64,000 nucleotides of DNA from NCBI GenBank assembly GCA_035048485.1, contig CM068580.1, forward strand, positions 41,963,585 to 42,027,584, given 5' to 3'. A model generated the notes under the pieces. That model searched no databases. It had not been told where the DNA came from and worked only from the letters and a program-made list of their open reading frames with translations. This DNA comes from Pteria penguin. Its lineage: Eukaryota; Mollusca; Bivalvia; Pterioida; Pteriidae. Shown piece after piece: positions 54,501-62,596 of this stretch (position 1 is the stretch's first letter; each line of letters starts with the position of its first letter). A program made the translations under genes and the position numbers.

Positions 54501-57500
54501 GACAGAATTAGCTAAGCATTCTTCTTAAATGTCCATGTCAAATGCACACGGTATATTTATATTAGTGCAATCATTAGCTGTCTTAGGTTACTTGAAAACA
54601 GTTCATTTAAGATACAGAGTGAATTACTGTGCATTTACTTCACCTCTTGTCATAGAAAATTCTAAAAATCAAAATGAAAAAAATGTGGCTGCCACATACT
54701 TGTTCAGTTAAATAACTACTTTGCCTGATTTTTCTAAAATGTTTTCTTTAATTGCATAGGAATAAGGATTGTATGTTTGAGGTTGGTACACTTTTGGAGA
54801 AAAATAATGATGATAATACTAAATGCTAAACCTGCAAGACACCATTTTGGAATACATCCTGTCAACCCTCAACCAACTTAAATTTTAATTACCTTAGCTT
54901 CAAACCAAACATTTTACAATTTGTTAACTTGAGAAATCCCAAAACAAAACAGTAAAACTTGGATAACTTGTGATGGTGAAAGTTTAAATTCATTTAATTA
55001 CTATGATTAGTTCTGAATGAATAAGCCTAATTTATTTTTGTATGACATAAAGGGTATATCTAATTTATCAAAGAAAAAACTATTTAAAATTCCCTGTGAC
55101 AAGAATATGAGGTGAATTTTTATGTAGTTGAAAAGTTTAGTGATACTGAATGTTATGTAAATCTATACCACCAAACAAATAAACTTGGCAGTGAATAAGT
55201 GATGTCAAATCTGACATGAATATAATTTAAATATTTAATACAGAGAATTACAATGGATAGGTTAATCTCATCCAATAAAAATAGCAGTAAAATTCAAATG
55301 TCAAGAGTTCAGAGGGTTCATTGCAATCTGATTTGCATCTGAGCAAGAGTCAAATCAATCAATCAAACTTGAGAAGTTTAGTTCTATCAGAATGTGAATA
55401 TCTTGAACATCTTTAATGATGTTACTATTAAGTTTTTTTTCAAATATTTATCCATTTTTATAAAACTTATAACTTTACATGAGTAATCAACATATATTTG
55501 GAAAATTATATAGGCCAACCAGGAAAAACACAGCATTATTATTAAACAAAAATAAATACATGTACAATATATGTAGATAACAATTACCCATAATCCTAGA
55601 TTTCTCTTCTAATAGAGGATATATTTAATGAACATTATTCATTTATTTCAAAATCACTGAATATGAAGTTAAATAACAAAAAATTGCCAAGTAAACATGA
55701 GACTAGTTTTTTTTCTTTTGTTTAGTGAAATTAAGTTTGCCATTGACATTGTTCCTGTTAAATGTTGCATCAGGCAGTGAGTAATAAAGAGTATAGCAAC
55801 TACAATAACGCCAACATACACATGCTCTTTGTGATTGTTACGAAGTCATGTAATTTTGACGTAAGCTGCCCCATAAAAGTGCCCACATTGAGAGAAATGA
55901 ATTTGGCAGGTGACTAAAATGTAAATCATGGCTGATATTAGTAGTTGAGAAACTGTATATTGGTGGAGGAAGAAACTGAGTACCCCTAGCAAACCAAAAA
56001 CTGTCAGCAGGTACCCTGTCAATTAAGAACTTCAATACTAAATGAAACAGAAGTAAGAAAACTTTACTGTTGTTACATGTATTATATTTCAGTCATAGTC
56101 AAACAACCCTAGTAAGATCTAATCTTTATACACATGAAATTTGTAGATATTTATATGAACAGAACATGCTTAATTATAGAATATTTTAATACATACTGAG
56201 AAGTTGAACAGATCCTTATAAATAAAGATGATTACAAAACTCCAACAACATGAATAAAATTTCTCCACAAAATTATTACCAGCTTACGTTTGTCACATTA
56301 ATTGCAAGTATCTACAAGATATCTATTTATAAAACCAGGATCTTTATGAGCATGACTGTGGGGTTTTTTTTATTTCAATATACTTATATGTCTTAAATGT
56401 AGTACATGTAGAATTCTATTAAATCCATAAACACTAAGTGCATGAGATATTAACTCACAGTATGGGTCTTTTTCCATCTGACTGTTGCCATGCATACTCA
56501 GATGTAGTATATGGATGTGTCGTATCTTTCCAAGTTCGTGCCATGTTAGATCATTGTTTGACAAATTAACAGATCCAAAAGCAACAAACCGTGACAACCC
56601 ATCCAAGCTTTTTAACTAGAAAGCAATATCATTATATACTGTAAATTAAATTTGAATGTATTTTATTTGATATAAATTTAGTTATCATTGATTCGTTTAA
56701 CTGCTAAAATTCTATTTGTAAGGTGAACATTATATCCAAAATCTTTAACATATTATGAGCTTTTCAATTTGATTAATTTTTGCGTAATATACTAGATACC
56801 TATAACTTTGCTGAATTATAACCAATGGTTTAAAAACTCCTTTAAAAATTGGTTCTTAAAAAAGAGTAAAACTGTATTAAATGAGTAGCAATACATTCCA
56901 TATAAACTTACCTCATTGTTGCTTAAATCTATGTTCCATAGCTGATGTAAACAATCCAGATTAGCTACTTCATACAACAAATTATTTTTCAGTATCAGTG
57001 TCTCAAGCTTTGGACATGCACCAAGTTTCTCTATGACGGCTAGAAAATATGAAATTATTGATTTTGAATATCTGAGGTCATTCAGAGTAGTAGCAACTAT
57101 CCTTATTGCTTAGTTTGTTGACCTTGTTTTTGTTGAACAAAATGCTTTCAAATAATTAGTGGCAAAGTTAAATGGTAGCTGTATTTTCACAAATTATTCA
57201 TTATATCTATATGTAGTGTTAAGAGTCCTGCATCTTCTGTAAATTGTAAATGTTAAAAACTTAAACAGTTATCTACCTTATTTTTCTATTCTGTCCAACA
57301 TTTTACATACAAATCTAGAAGAGAATTTTCAAATAAAACAGTGCTACATACACAGACAACCTAGCCATCTGTTCAGCTAGGTAGTACTATGTAGCTGTTA
57401 TGATTCTTAATGTACCCCTGGGCAAATTATGTTCATTATACATACTAATCACAGCTGCAAAACTACCATTGATTATTGAAATATGTCTGTACATAGATTA

Positions 57501-58815
57501 TATCTATGAGATAAATAAAGTTATTTTGCATACATTCCATCAATACTAAATTCATTATTGATATGAAATACAAGCTGGAATTGACAATTATTGAAAGAGC
57601 TTACATTATACTCTCAACACAATACAATACATACAATAATGTATTAAATTATCATACAATCATGTTGAGCAAATTCATGCTGTAATATTTTTATGTTTAA
57701 AAAGCTCACCTATGTCAAGGTTTGACAAATCCAGATACTCCAGAGATTGCAATGGCCCCTTTGCCTTTGATCTCAATAACTGCAGTGGAAAAGAAAATAT
57801 TAAGTTTGCGACAATTTGATTTACAAATGTTATTTAAACAGATAGATGAGCATTTACATTCTTATCTAACTGATAAATTACACAGACAATATGACATCAT
57901 CCTTATATTTTTCATTACTGAAATCAGTACTAAAGCATACTGTATATATATGACCAAATCAATTTATATCTACAAATTTTCAGCCACCTGGCCTTCATCA
58001 AGTGGATTATGTGGATATTGTGTCTTATTTATATGACATATATTTATTACATATGGGACATGTTTCAAAATTCTGGAAATTTCAAACATTTTTATCAGCA
58101 ATTAATATTTGAATTTAATTTTAATTAAAACTCTAGGTTATGTATTCAAGACACTGGGTAAAAATAACATTTCCACATGTAATTCATCACATAGTTTCTA
58201 TTAAATAAATAAAACTTCTAAAAGATGAGTCTCAAGCAACACACTGTACATATACAGTAGATATAGCTCTCAATACTTAATCTCTGCAGACTGAAATACT
58301 AATCACATCACATGGTGGTTGATAAATAAATCAAGTGGATATATCTGTTATCATGCAAAGAACTACTGTATTACAACAAGCCTAAGCCTTTGACCATATC
58401 TGTGTACTAAGTTTTACACTTTGTAAACAACTATCGCCAAACAGCTCAAAAGTCAACTATACAAGTCCCGGGGATTAAAACAACCAGGATGGAATTATAC
58501 TATTTAGTGAATGATTGTAAGATAAAGAAGCTTTCAAAAGTAGTTCACACAAGCTATCAAACTCCCAAATAATATTCTGTCATTTAAACAGGACACAAAA
58601 CCGAATGTTGCAAGCTGTCAAGGAGCCAAAATTATAGCATCAACATTAAGGCACTGCTACTAAGTTACTAAACATTACATGTGCTATGTATTGTTTTAAT
58701 TAAATCACATCCATTATCATTTCCTTTGTAAACGACAAGACTGACATGAAAATATAGACTTCCAATATTTGATTGAAGTACCGAAAACAAACTATACCTG
58801 TGGTGTTATCCTCAT
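10803..58815 (-). CDS. 32-exon leucine-rich-repeat protein, 1170 residues (whole gene span)
   Basis: Seen: 32 exons bounded by GT and AG can be joined so that every phase matches, giving 3513 coding nt from ATG at 58815 to TAA at 10805-10803. Exon coordinates are in the six block entries that follow. Layout: residues 1-145 LRRs plus cap; about 145-240 charged linker; about 240-470 hydrophobic helices; 470-650 mixed, including a short conserved-looking Gly/Pro segment; 650-1170 basic Pro/Ser/Arg-rich, probably disordered, with an acidic/Gln stretch at 765-885. No signal peptide or clear transmembrane segment. Known: SDS22-type LRR plus cap domains are protein-protein interaction modules, common in centrosomal and ciliary proteins. 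Inference: an intracellular scaffold, perhaps ciliary. I do not recognise an orthologue and give no name. The 12.6-kb intron 23 holds an opposite-strand ankyrin gene. Confidence 0.85.
10924..17099. other. Introns 28-31 of the LRR gene
   Basis: Non-coding apart from exons 29-31. Contains A-rich tracts near 12840-12890 and a perfect 20-bp duplication (TCTCCCGTTATAAAGCTACA, 16136-16175). No nested gene seen on either strand. Confidence 0.5.
17100..20836 (-). CDS. LRR gene exons 24-28: low-complexity tail (residues 744-972)
   Basis: Exons: 20772-20836, 19280-19648, 18460-18626, 18125-18172, 17100-17138. Exon 24 carries a His-rich run (GDHHHLHHHQ). Exon 25, the largest, is rich in Glu, Lys, Gln, Ser, Thr and Pro. 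Exon 26 has RPYSAVDAYKYIVAHP and STYNTSYQKQ, then a helix ending ERAQKL. Read straight through, exon 26 meets a stop at 18422, but the donor CTAA|GTAGGT at 18459 has phase 1 and joins cleanly to exons 27 and 28. Short exons 27-28 are charged. All junction phases fit. Confidence 0.82.
19137..19215 (+). repeat. 3' tail of a SINE-like element
   Basis: The segment with GGTGGAATATCCCCGGTACG, followed by ACGTAAAACAATAAT and then a (TCTA)n run, has the layout of a tRNA-derived SINE tail as often seen in bivalves (recalled). The head is missing. Confidence 0.4.
20837..26208. other. Intron 23 of the LRR gene, part beyond exon 24, and region upstream of the ankyrin gene
   Basis: No exon on either strand passes my tests. 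A C-rich run lies at 21237-21257 and a (TA)n tract near 24270-24282. Just upstream of the ankyrin gene, 26053-26065 reads TGAAAGTGAAGTG, which resembles an interferon-response/IRF half site; weak evidence. Confidence 0.4.
26242..27567 (+). CDS. Ankyrin-repeat protein, 441 residues, single exon
   Basis: An uninterrupted frame from ATG to TGA. A stop (TAA, 26209-26211) lies in frame 30 nt before the ATG with no other Met between, so the start is well set; a second Met is at codon 5. After a 50-residue helical N-terminus come about twelve 33-residue ankyrin repeats: residues 50-85, 85-117, 119-152, then regular units to about 418, the last partial. Signatures include SPLHLSMIKN, TPLHYAAKSGH and GADVN. 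No signal peptide, membrane segment, death domain or SOCS box is visible. Known: ankyrin stacks bind other proteins; the repeats alone do not tell the partner. It lies inside intron 23 of the LRR gene on the opposite strand and has no introns, which fits a retroposed or lineage-expanded gene. An unseen 5' non-coding exon is possible. Confidence 0.93.
   Translation: MSFRMKNFNALEKASEALVKIVSFGDAGEVQEYLEKNKKLWPDICTTITCDGTTALHSVARRHRPQILQILVDPGVELNAHDNDGVTPLQVALLHNNLLTARYFIESGADVNESSSVKNGTTILHKLVTSGRVHATRMLIDSGASVNATDKLGRSPLHLSMIKNDVKMAGLLIDSGAEVNMCDFNGINPLHLSIIYQHPDLTKLLIQRGADIAHKDKSGMLPLHLAVSAGYLDITKMILKRSNAHVNTKEKLMGRTPLHLSCAINNLQIAKLLIDNGADVNLTTTFRKSPLHLAATHKAPEIASILLRNSANVNMLSIGNRTPLHNAIEAGDVHITVNLIQYGANLNLRDLHGCTPLHYAAKSGHIDSINLLSRAGVNVNSYDNSQRTALHFAVRNDHIEAGLALIRAGINFSARDEDGKTAMDYDESGQINAILTRMYKV
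27760..27765 (+). terminator. Possible polyadenylation signal ATTAAA of the ankyrin gene
   Basis: ATTAAA, the commonest variant of AATAAA, lies about 190 nt after the stop codon. No AATAAA is closer. Weak evidence on its own in AT-rich DNA. Confidence 0.35.
28262..28330 (-). repeat. tRNA-derived SINE head, candidate
   Basis: Minus strand reads GGCATGGCCCGGTAGTTAAC then GTGCTCGACCGAGGGACC, like the A-box half of a tRNA-derived SINE (TGGCnnAGTnG type). No B box or full cloverleaf, so not a tRNA gene. Confidence 0.35.
28915..30620. repeat. Degenerate 59-bp minisatellite, about 28 units
   Basis: Three near-identical units (29041-29217) have an exact 59-bp period; the rest are diverged, of 55-68 bp, with shared words TGGTCACTGA, ACATCACGACTTGCCC, CGCCCATACCGGTATC and later GTGACATGTATGATCACTGA. 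The array is GC-richer than its surroundings. Short frames inside it are artefacts. Confidence 0.9.
30621..33430. other. Intron 23 of the LRR gene, part nearest exon 23
   Basis: No gene seen. Includes the element start at 32347. The 137-codon frame at 32346-32759 begins inside that repeat's poly-G tract and is not convincing. Confidence 0.4.
32347..32400 (+). repeat. TGGCGGAT-family element, left end only
   Basis: TGGCGGATTCAGGATTTCAG followed by a 14-G run repeats the first 50 bp of the 4142-4300 element. I find no matching right end. Confidence 0.5.
33431..36574 (-). CDS. LRR gene exons 21-23: Pro/Ser/Arg-rich tail, first part (residues 591-743)
   Basis: Exons: 36391-36574, 33767-33916, 33431-33553. 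Exon 21 begins with a short helix (MEDLQQELERKANM) and turns into Pro/Asn/Ser-rich sequence ending TPRPK. Exon 22 uses the acceptor TATAG at 33917-33921, giving SSNHGLPPRPMSS; the nearer AG would put a stop in frame. Exon 23 is acidic (IDIDDSEGLNELTENLG) and ends at a strong GTAAGT donor, so the transcript must continue. The next exon I can support starts 12.6 kb further on. Mostly disordered by composition. Confidence 0.82.
33917..36390. other. Intron 21 of the LRR gene
   Basis: No exon supported. Around 34890-35120, TTTTGACCTTT and ATGACCTTGA words recur in two or three loosely similar blocks, possibly an old relative of the repeat at 37330-38095. Confidence 0.35.
37330..38095. repeat. Dispersed repeat with triplicated 140-146-bp module carrying TGACCTTTGACCT
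   Basis: CACTTTGCATGTTGTG-type starts at 37599, 37745 and 37884 mark three copies that continue through CCTTGGGTCAAGGTCATGAC, CCTTGGGTCCTAAG and ATCCATGCACAGGGAAAGAA. Copies 2 and 3 contain an exact TGACCTTTGACCT (37765-37777 and 37904-37916), a DR1 nuclear-receptor-type site. The tail GACGCCTGACGCCGGACAAG then ATAATACGCCC looks like the end of a molluscan dispersed repeat (recalled). Within intron 20 of the LRR gene. Confidence 0.75.
38900..39065 (-). repeat. SINE-like sequence with two B-box-like sites
   Basis: The minus strand carries GGGTTCAAGTCTA and TAGGTTCAAGTCTA (fits GGTTCRANYC), each preceded by a similar GAGAGGTC/AAAGGTCC block, in two tandem parts. No full tRNA fold. Within intron 20. 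Confidence 0.35.
40891..45280 (-). CDS. LRR gene exons 13-20: helical core and conserved-looking segment (residues 328-590)
   Basis: Exons: 45162-45280, 44703-44794, 44271-44359, 43841-43957, 42521-42665, 42113-42144, 41920-41986, 40891-41017. Exons 13-16 are helical and hydrophobic (KLYLCLFYTVTELTKL; ASEIVQLLCIVPAFFEYV; LYEEISDLLLQKVQEQ), which could be an armadillo-like or other all-alpha fold. Exon 17 is basic. Exons 18-19 read HLGDPLLLGPQ then TLGKIVSLPQPFVALVAMDA, a compact Gly/Pro/hydrophobic stretch that looks folded and is a good query for distant homologues. Exon 20 returns to polar sequence with aromatic residues. Introns in this block are 0.3-1.0 kb; intron 12, upstream of exon 13, contains a Tigger remnant, and intron 19 a MITE. 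Confidence 0.84.
41219..41568. repeat. MITE with long imperfect terminal inverted repeats (about 350 bp)
   Basis: Left end ATAGATAGTTTTTGAATGCA through GGAGTTACTTC is mirrored by the right end GAAGTAACTC through TGCATTTGAAAACCATCTAT, about 45 bp with several mismatches. It lacks coding capacity. A partial relative lies at 1210-1435. Within intron 19 of the LRR gene. Confidence 0.7.
45416..46729. mobile_element. Tigger/pogo-type DNA transposon, internally deleted, both TIRs and TA duplication present
   Basis: Left terminus TAGTGCAAGCCGCTTAATTG and right terminus, read inverted, CAGTGCCCGCCACTTAATTG agree over about 24 bp, and both ends are flanked by TA (45414-45415 and 46730-46731). Known: pogo/Tigger elements insert at TA and have CAGT-type ends. 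At 1.3 kb it is shorter than a full element (about 2-3 kb). It keeps only the C-terminal part of a transposase. Within intron 12 of the LRR gene. Confidence 0.75.
45905..46400 (-). pseudogene. Transposase C-terminal remnant, Tigger/pogo family
   Basis: The minus-strand translation contains a run resembling the segment after the DDE domain of Tigger-like transposases: LTLLDAVHLLSKV, then a stop, then RTVKPTAIANCFRKAGFVSS followed by an acidic stretch. At least three in-frame stops (before LTLLDAV, before RTVKP and after EDVNS). The DNA-binding and catalytic domains are absent. Dead copy. Confidence 0.7.
47080..51101 (-). CDS. LRR gene exons 6-12: charged linker and first helical segment (residues 146-328)
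   Basis: Exons: 51040-51101, 50604-50681, 49732-49780, 49400-49478, 49167-49269, 47954-48027, 47080-47182. Exon 6 begins just after the LRR cap and reads AERIQVKNFFQDSAL. Exons 7-9 are basic (RHKLSKDWFIP; RRLKYLGYNVQEDL). Exons 10-12 carry amphipathic and hydrophobic helices (CNMLLMLLVASLEFVMP across the exon 10/11 junction; FLLPREVRCMTVCVLLSAV in exon 12). All donors are GTATG/GTAAG-like, and acceptors have T-rich tracts. The exon 8 acceptor is in register with a 24-bp tandem array in intron 7. Intron 11 carries a 148-bp foldback element 70 bp before exon 12, and intron 10 a SINE-like sequence. Confidence 0.84.
47253..47400. repeat. 148-bp foldback element with paired TGACGTCA sites
   Basis: Outer arms AATTGACCCTTCCATTT (47253-47269) and AAATGGAAGGGTCAATT (47384-47400) are perfect 17-bp inverses. 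Inner arms TGACGTCACAAT (47295-47306) and ATTGTGACGTCA (47349-47360) are also perfect and include the CRE palindrome. MITE-like; lies 70 bp before exon 12 of the LRR gene. Confidence 0.8.
48541..48790 (+). repeat. tRNA-derived SINE candidate
   Basis: GACCTAGCTCAATAAGGTGG followed by CTGGTTCAAGACT resembles A- and B-box regions (the B box fits GGTTCRANYC). A unique body and an A/T-rich tail (AAAATAAAATAAAAT) follow. In intron 10 of the LRR gene. Confidence 0.45.
49781..49968. repeat. 24-bp tandem repeat abutting the exon 8 acceptor
   Basis: TACCAGAAATGCTATTATAGGCAA-type units recur every 23-24 bp, about seven copies from 49804. The segment 49781-49803, which contains the exon 8 acceptor and its pyrimidine tract, aligns in register (TACC at 49787 and 49811) as a diverged eighth unit. 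Confidence 0.8.
52348..58815 (-). CDS. LRR gene exons 1-5: start, leucine-rich repeats and LRR cap (residues 1-145)
   Basis: Exons: 58798-58815, 57710-57779, 56912-57039, 56459-56615, 52348-52410. The protein opens MRITPQLLRSK and continues into repeats with the core LxxLxxLxLSNN (for example LEYLDLSN, LETLILKNN, LWNIDLSNNE, VNLSNNDL), about five LRR units. They end in a cap-like segment with YRIHMVDCLPNVWMLDGR, the usual LRRcap pattern of a Tyr/Arg, a hydrophobic stretch and LDG. Start choice: ATG at 58831 lies 16 nt upstream, but its frame reaches a stop inside exon 2; ATG at 58815 gives phase 0 into the LRR frame. Intron 4 (about 4.0 kb) is the longest in this block and holds a 54-bp tandem repeat; otherwise I see nothing in it. 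Confidence 0.86.
52411..56458. other. Intron 4 of the LRR gene
   Basis: AT-rich, no exon or nested gene supported on either strand, apart from the tandem repeat at 54342-54520. Confidence 0.45.
54342..54520. repeat. About 54-bp tandem repeat, 3-4 copies, with internal palindrome
   Basis: AGAATTAGCTTAATATGATC words start at 54342, 54394, 54449 and 54503. The first unit holds TCATGTGATGATCACATGA (54374-54392), a perfect 9-bp dyad with a 1-nt centre. Confidence 0.8.
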
Positions 58816-58910
58816 TTTCGTTTGATTTCATTTTCTAAAGTTTCGGCATTTTCAGGTTGTCATTTGCCTGTTTACTCCTGTATAGTAAACAATGGTTACG
58901 CAGACACAAA
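58798..58910 (-). promoter_or_regulatory. 5' leader of the LRR gene, with overlapping upstream ORF and X-box-like half site
   Basis: ATG at 58831 precedes the supported start (58815) by 16 nt in another frame. After splicing at 58798/57779 it runs 32 codons and stops at 57717-57715, overlapping the main frame. This could lower translation of the main ORF. At 58885-58899 the minus strand reads GTAACCATTGTTTAC; the first eight bases fit the RFX X-box consensus (GTHNYYAT) but the second half does not. The transcription start is unknown, and I see no TATA box. Confidence 0.4.
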
Positions 58911-60240
58911 ATAGTTCTATGGGCCTGTCAACATGAAATGAATGAAATAGTTCATTAGTAATTTTATTTGTGACGCATATCGAATGAAACTTGATATGTG
59001 TATATCAAAACCCATGACAATATTCAACTACGTATAGCGTATTAATATGATCTTGATGGGTCAAATATAAAAAGTGCAGGTGCTTTAATATCAAACCCGA
59101 GATTAATTTTTTTTAAGGGTTCGACTAGTTTAACGTCGCATACTTGGTTATAACATGGTTAACAACCTCCCAAATATAGTAATACAACACAAGTAACCCG
59201 CATAGATGTAGCTTATGTAACTTGTAATACTATCACGATTGATTGACAACAACTGTAATTTTATTTTAATCGTACACTGTACACTAAAATTACATAAAAG
59301 CCTTCAGGGGAGGGCAGGGCTGATGAAAAAAATCGTCCCATATTTTTAAATAATATACAAATGATACTTTGTAAATAATTATTAATTATGATATTTTAAC
59401 GTTCTAAAAGTTTATTTCGGTAGTAAATGTTGCAATTTTACAACTGTCGACATCTAAACCATTGTGTATGATATATAAATTGCCACTGAGGGAGAGATTT
59501 TAAAGTGCTCCATATCTAATAAATGAATATGTATTTATTTATTTATAAATTGATTTATTTATATCAATTTCGCGGGTTTTCCCATTAATCTGGTATTTCA
59601 AGTCATTTTACATATGTTTCTTAAAATGTTATCTCAGACAATTCTCATAAATGTCGCTTTGTACAATATAAGATTTTCATTAACATTGCCGGGTTCCACT
59701 TTCAGTGGCACCAGGACTCCGCCTTCTAACATAGCTTTGTATAAAAAAAGAAGTCTGTTGAGGTAAGGAGGGTTGTAACTCATTTATCCTTTTTTTTAAA
59801 TCTGCCAATGACTCCTTTTATTTGGATGTAAAGGGGGATCACGGAAAACCTGTATCCAGGAAGGAGGCAGTAAAACCCTCAAAATACTAGTAATCGCTTT
59901 GTTGGAATCTCTTTCAAACCTTTTTTTTTAAATATGATTCAGAATCATTGGTTGCAACCTCTATCGACAAGAAGCAGGGAATTTCGACATACCGACAGAC
60001 ACTAGGGGACTCCTTACCATACACCTTATTTATAGTGTGAAGGTAATGATTCTATAAAAGTCGATCTGAAATGTCTCGTCCGATCAAGAAACAGGCGGTG
60101 ATCTTAAATTCGACACAAAAAGTGCCAGGGATTTAAAAAAATCCTCATAAGGATTATTTGAATCCGTAATTCGACCCGTTTATTTGTTGTTTCATTATCC
60201 GTCAAGTAAGTTTGGCGGCCTGTGTCATTTATTTCTCCCT
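58911..60240. other. Intergenic, upstream of the LRR gene
   Basis: No gene seen. A (TTTA)-rich tract lies near 59530-59570. A less AT-rich patch at 59690-60060 has no open frame of note. Confidence 0.4.
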
Positions 60241-60244
60241 TTAC

Positions 60245-60785
60245 TGCACTCATTTTCAGTTTCAGTTTATTCTATATATGATACAATTACAAATATATAT
60301 AGACTAGTTGAATTTCTTACATCTTCCATTTTGTGCAAATATACATGTAATTAGCAAAAGAGGTAGGAATATAACAGTCGTATATATAACTTCACAATTT
60401 AATGAATAATATTTTAGATTTCAAGGTCCATTTGCAGAAAATTCGTCACGAATATTACTAGCTTCTACCAAGAACTTTCCCGACCCCCTTAACTCCTTAA
60501 TATTTTCAGTACCAAGTACATGTAATTGAATTAACTTAAAACACTTCTATTACGACAATGATGCCTTTTGATCAGAGACATATATACTTTTTATGTGTAT
60601 ATATGTCTCTGCTTTTGATGTACTGTTTTCTTAATGTTTCATAAACTGGACATTGAAGTATAAAATGATATTCCTCCTCTATCTCATTCATATTACATAA
60701 TAAACATTTACGGTCATTTCTATCGACATATAGATATCTTCCATTTTCTATGTTAATGTTATGTCCAGAGATTCTAGATTAAGTT
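60245..60785 (-). mobile_element. 3' fragment of a non-LTR retrotransposon (LINE)
   Basis: On the minus strand, 60780-60620 translates to a segment with the C-terminal zinc-ribbon-like pattern after a LINE reverse transcriptase: SGHNINIENGRYLYVDRND, then KCLLCNMNEIEEEYHFILQC, then PVYETLRKQY (Cys-x2-Cys...His...Cys). Frame is lost after this. The 3' end near 60250 has GAATAAACTGAAACTGAAAA, a simple tail. The reverse transcriptase and endonuclease are missing. A hairpin (60574-60587 with 60597-60610) lies inside. Confidence 0.6.
60574..60610. repeat. Perfect 14-bp inverted repeat
   Basis: AGAGACATATATAC and GTATATATGTCTCT around a 9-nt loop. May form a hairpin in the LINE remnant. Confidence 0.8.
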
Positions 60786-61207
60786 ATCGTTTCTCGAATT
60801 TTTACAGGTAGTGATTTTGTAAGATAAAACTAAAGGTAGTAATTGTTTACAATATACTTATACAAATTACTCTTCGTCATGACACCGATTCCTGGCCTTA
60901 TTTCTTGAATGAAAATTGCTTTAATTCTTGGTACGTGCATTGCATATTTGTGGAAACAATTCTATTAGCAATTTATTATTTTATAAGTCGCATGTACCTC
61001 TACCGTAGATATAAACTTGTATTTACATACACCGCATTTTTCAAGTCTATTTTAGATATGTATGTTTTTATAATTTTATCATGTAATCAAGTCATGTTAG
61101 TTCATAATCATCGTTACTGATAGTTTTTGGTTTCTGTCTATTTTGTTTGTGATACCTTGATTATATGTGCTAGCCTATCTTTCTAAAATTACTATTTTGC
61201 TGTTTTG

Positions 61208-61312
61208 GCGCTTATTATATATATATACACCTACACCCCCCCCCCCCCCCCACACACACACACACACACGATTGAGAAAAAGGAGTTTAATAGTTTAATC
61301 CCCCCCCCCCCC
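61208..61312. repeat. Compound microsatellite: (TA)n, poly-C, (CA)n, poly-C
   Basis: Poly-C at 61236-61251 is followed by (CA)n to 61269; a second poly-C runs 61300-61312. Confidence 0.9.
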
Positions 61313-61439
61313 ATTTTATACTCAAATCTGACCGTGAAATCATACATGGCGGGGTTGAATAGCCGATAGATGTTTGTTCATATTATACTCGTTTCTCAAT
61401 ACATAACATGTTTCCACTTATAAGTACCATACCGGCAAA

Positions 61440-62150
61440 TTTCATCGAAAGGGACTTTAGGTTTGCACTTTCTCCGTCTGTCAGTCCGGCAAATCACCTT
61501 TTTCTGAATGCTTGCAAATTATCATTTGATAATTGGTACATTGTGTTTCAGTTCGTTAATTTTGGGGGTGAGTTATAGCCCTTGGAATGTATACGTATTA
61601 AACAGCTACAGCGATACTTTTTATGCTTTCAGACATTCATTTGATATTTGATATGTATTGTTATACCATGACAAGTTACAAATCAAGTGCAAATTTTGTT
61701 CAGATTCATTGATGCTTTTGGTGAGTTACGGCTCTAAGACTTAGAAAATTTAATGCAAATAATTAGTTTTCCGCACTTTTTTCTTTCTGATGTTTATCAT
61801 GAAAAGTTACAGATCATGTTCGGATTTTGTTTCGGTTCGTTTACTTTTTGCTGATATTTTTATAGCCGTTGGACTTAATTAATTAATGCAAAAACTCAGT
61901 TCACCACAGTTTGTTTGTTTGTCGGTTGTTTTTGGACACGCTTGCAGATGTTCATTTGTTGTTCGATGCATTGCTTAACCATGACAAGTCACAGATTGAA
62001 TTCGAATTTTGTTCCGGTTCGCTAATTTTTTGCTGAGATTCGGCTCTTGGACTTGGAAAATTAATACAAAAACTCAGTTTTCAGCATTTTTATCTTTGTC
62101 ATCTTTGTAGATATTTTAACATTATACTTTGCCTTACATATCCAGACCTG
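61440..62150 (+). repeat. Degenerate tandem repeat of about 130-180 bp, 4-5 units
   Basis: Recurring words: TTCATTTGATA/TTCATTTGTTG, CATGACAAGTTACA, TTTTGTTCCGGTTCG, GGTGAGTTAYGGC and AATGCAAAAACTCAGTTTTC. Gaps between equivalent words vary (155, 132 and about 180 bp), so the array is old. Known style of bivalve dispersed repeats (recalled). Confidence 0.65.
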
Positions 62151-62535
62151 GAGTTATTTTGACTAATGCTTTTAGACTGAAATTTTAACCAATTATGCAT
62201 GAACTTAGCATTTAATTCTTATCAACAGACTTGCCATGCAATACTCTCAGAATGCTTGTTACATCTGGCTGTTGAGAATTTACCAAATAATGATGTGTAC
62301 TATGCACATTTGTTTACCGTATGTTTGTTTCTTTTATTGAACTTAATTTTGAAAACCCTTGGACTTCTAAACAGTTGCAGGTATGACACTTTTGACTTGC
62401 TTATTATTATTGTATTCAGATTGGGTATGGTTTTTTTAAATGAAAGAATTAGAAACGACGGGGCTATTGAAAAATACGATTCACTTATCTTTCTATGGAA
62501 TTTCTACCCGCTTGAAAATACCTTTATATTAAAAA

Positions 62536-62596
<61 letters not shown>

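Noticed and set aside
58885..58899. X-box as proof that the LRR gene is ciliary
   Set aside because: Only one half matches the RFX consensus; one match in AT-rich DNA is not evidence of function.
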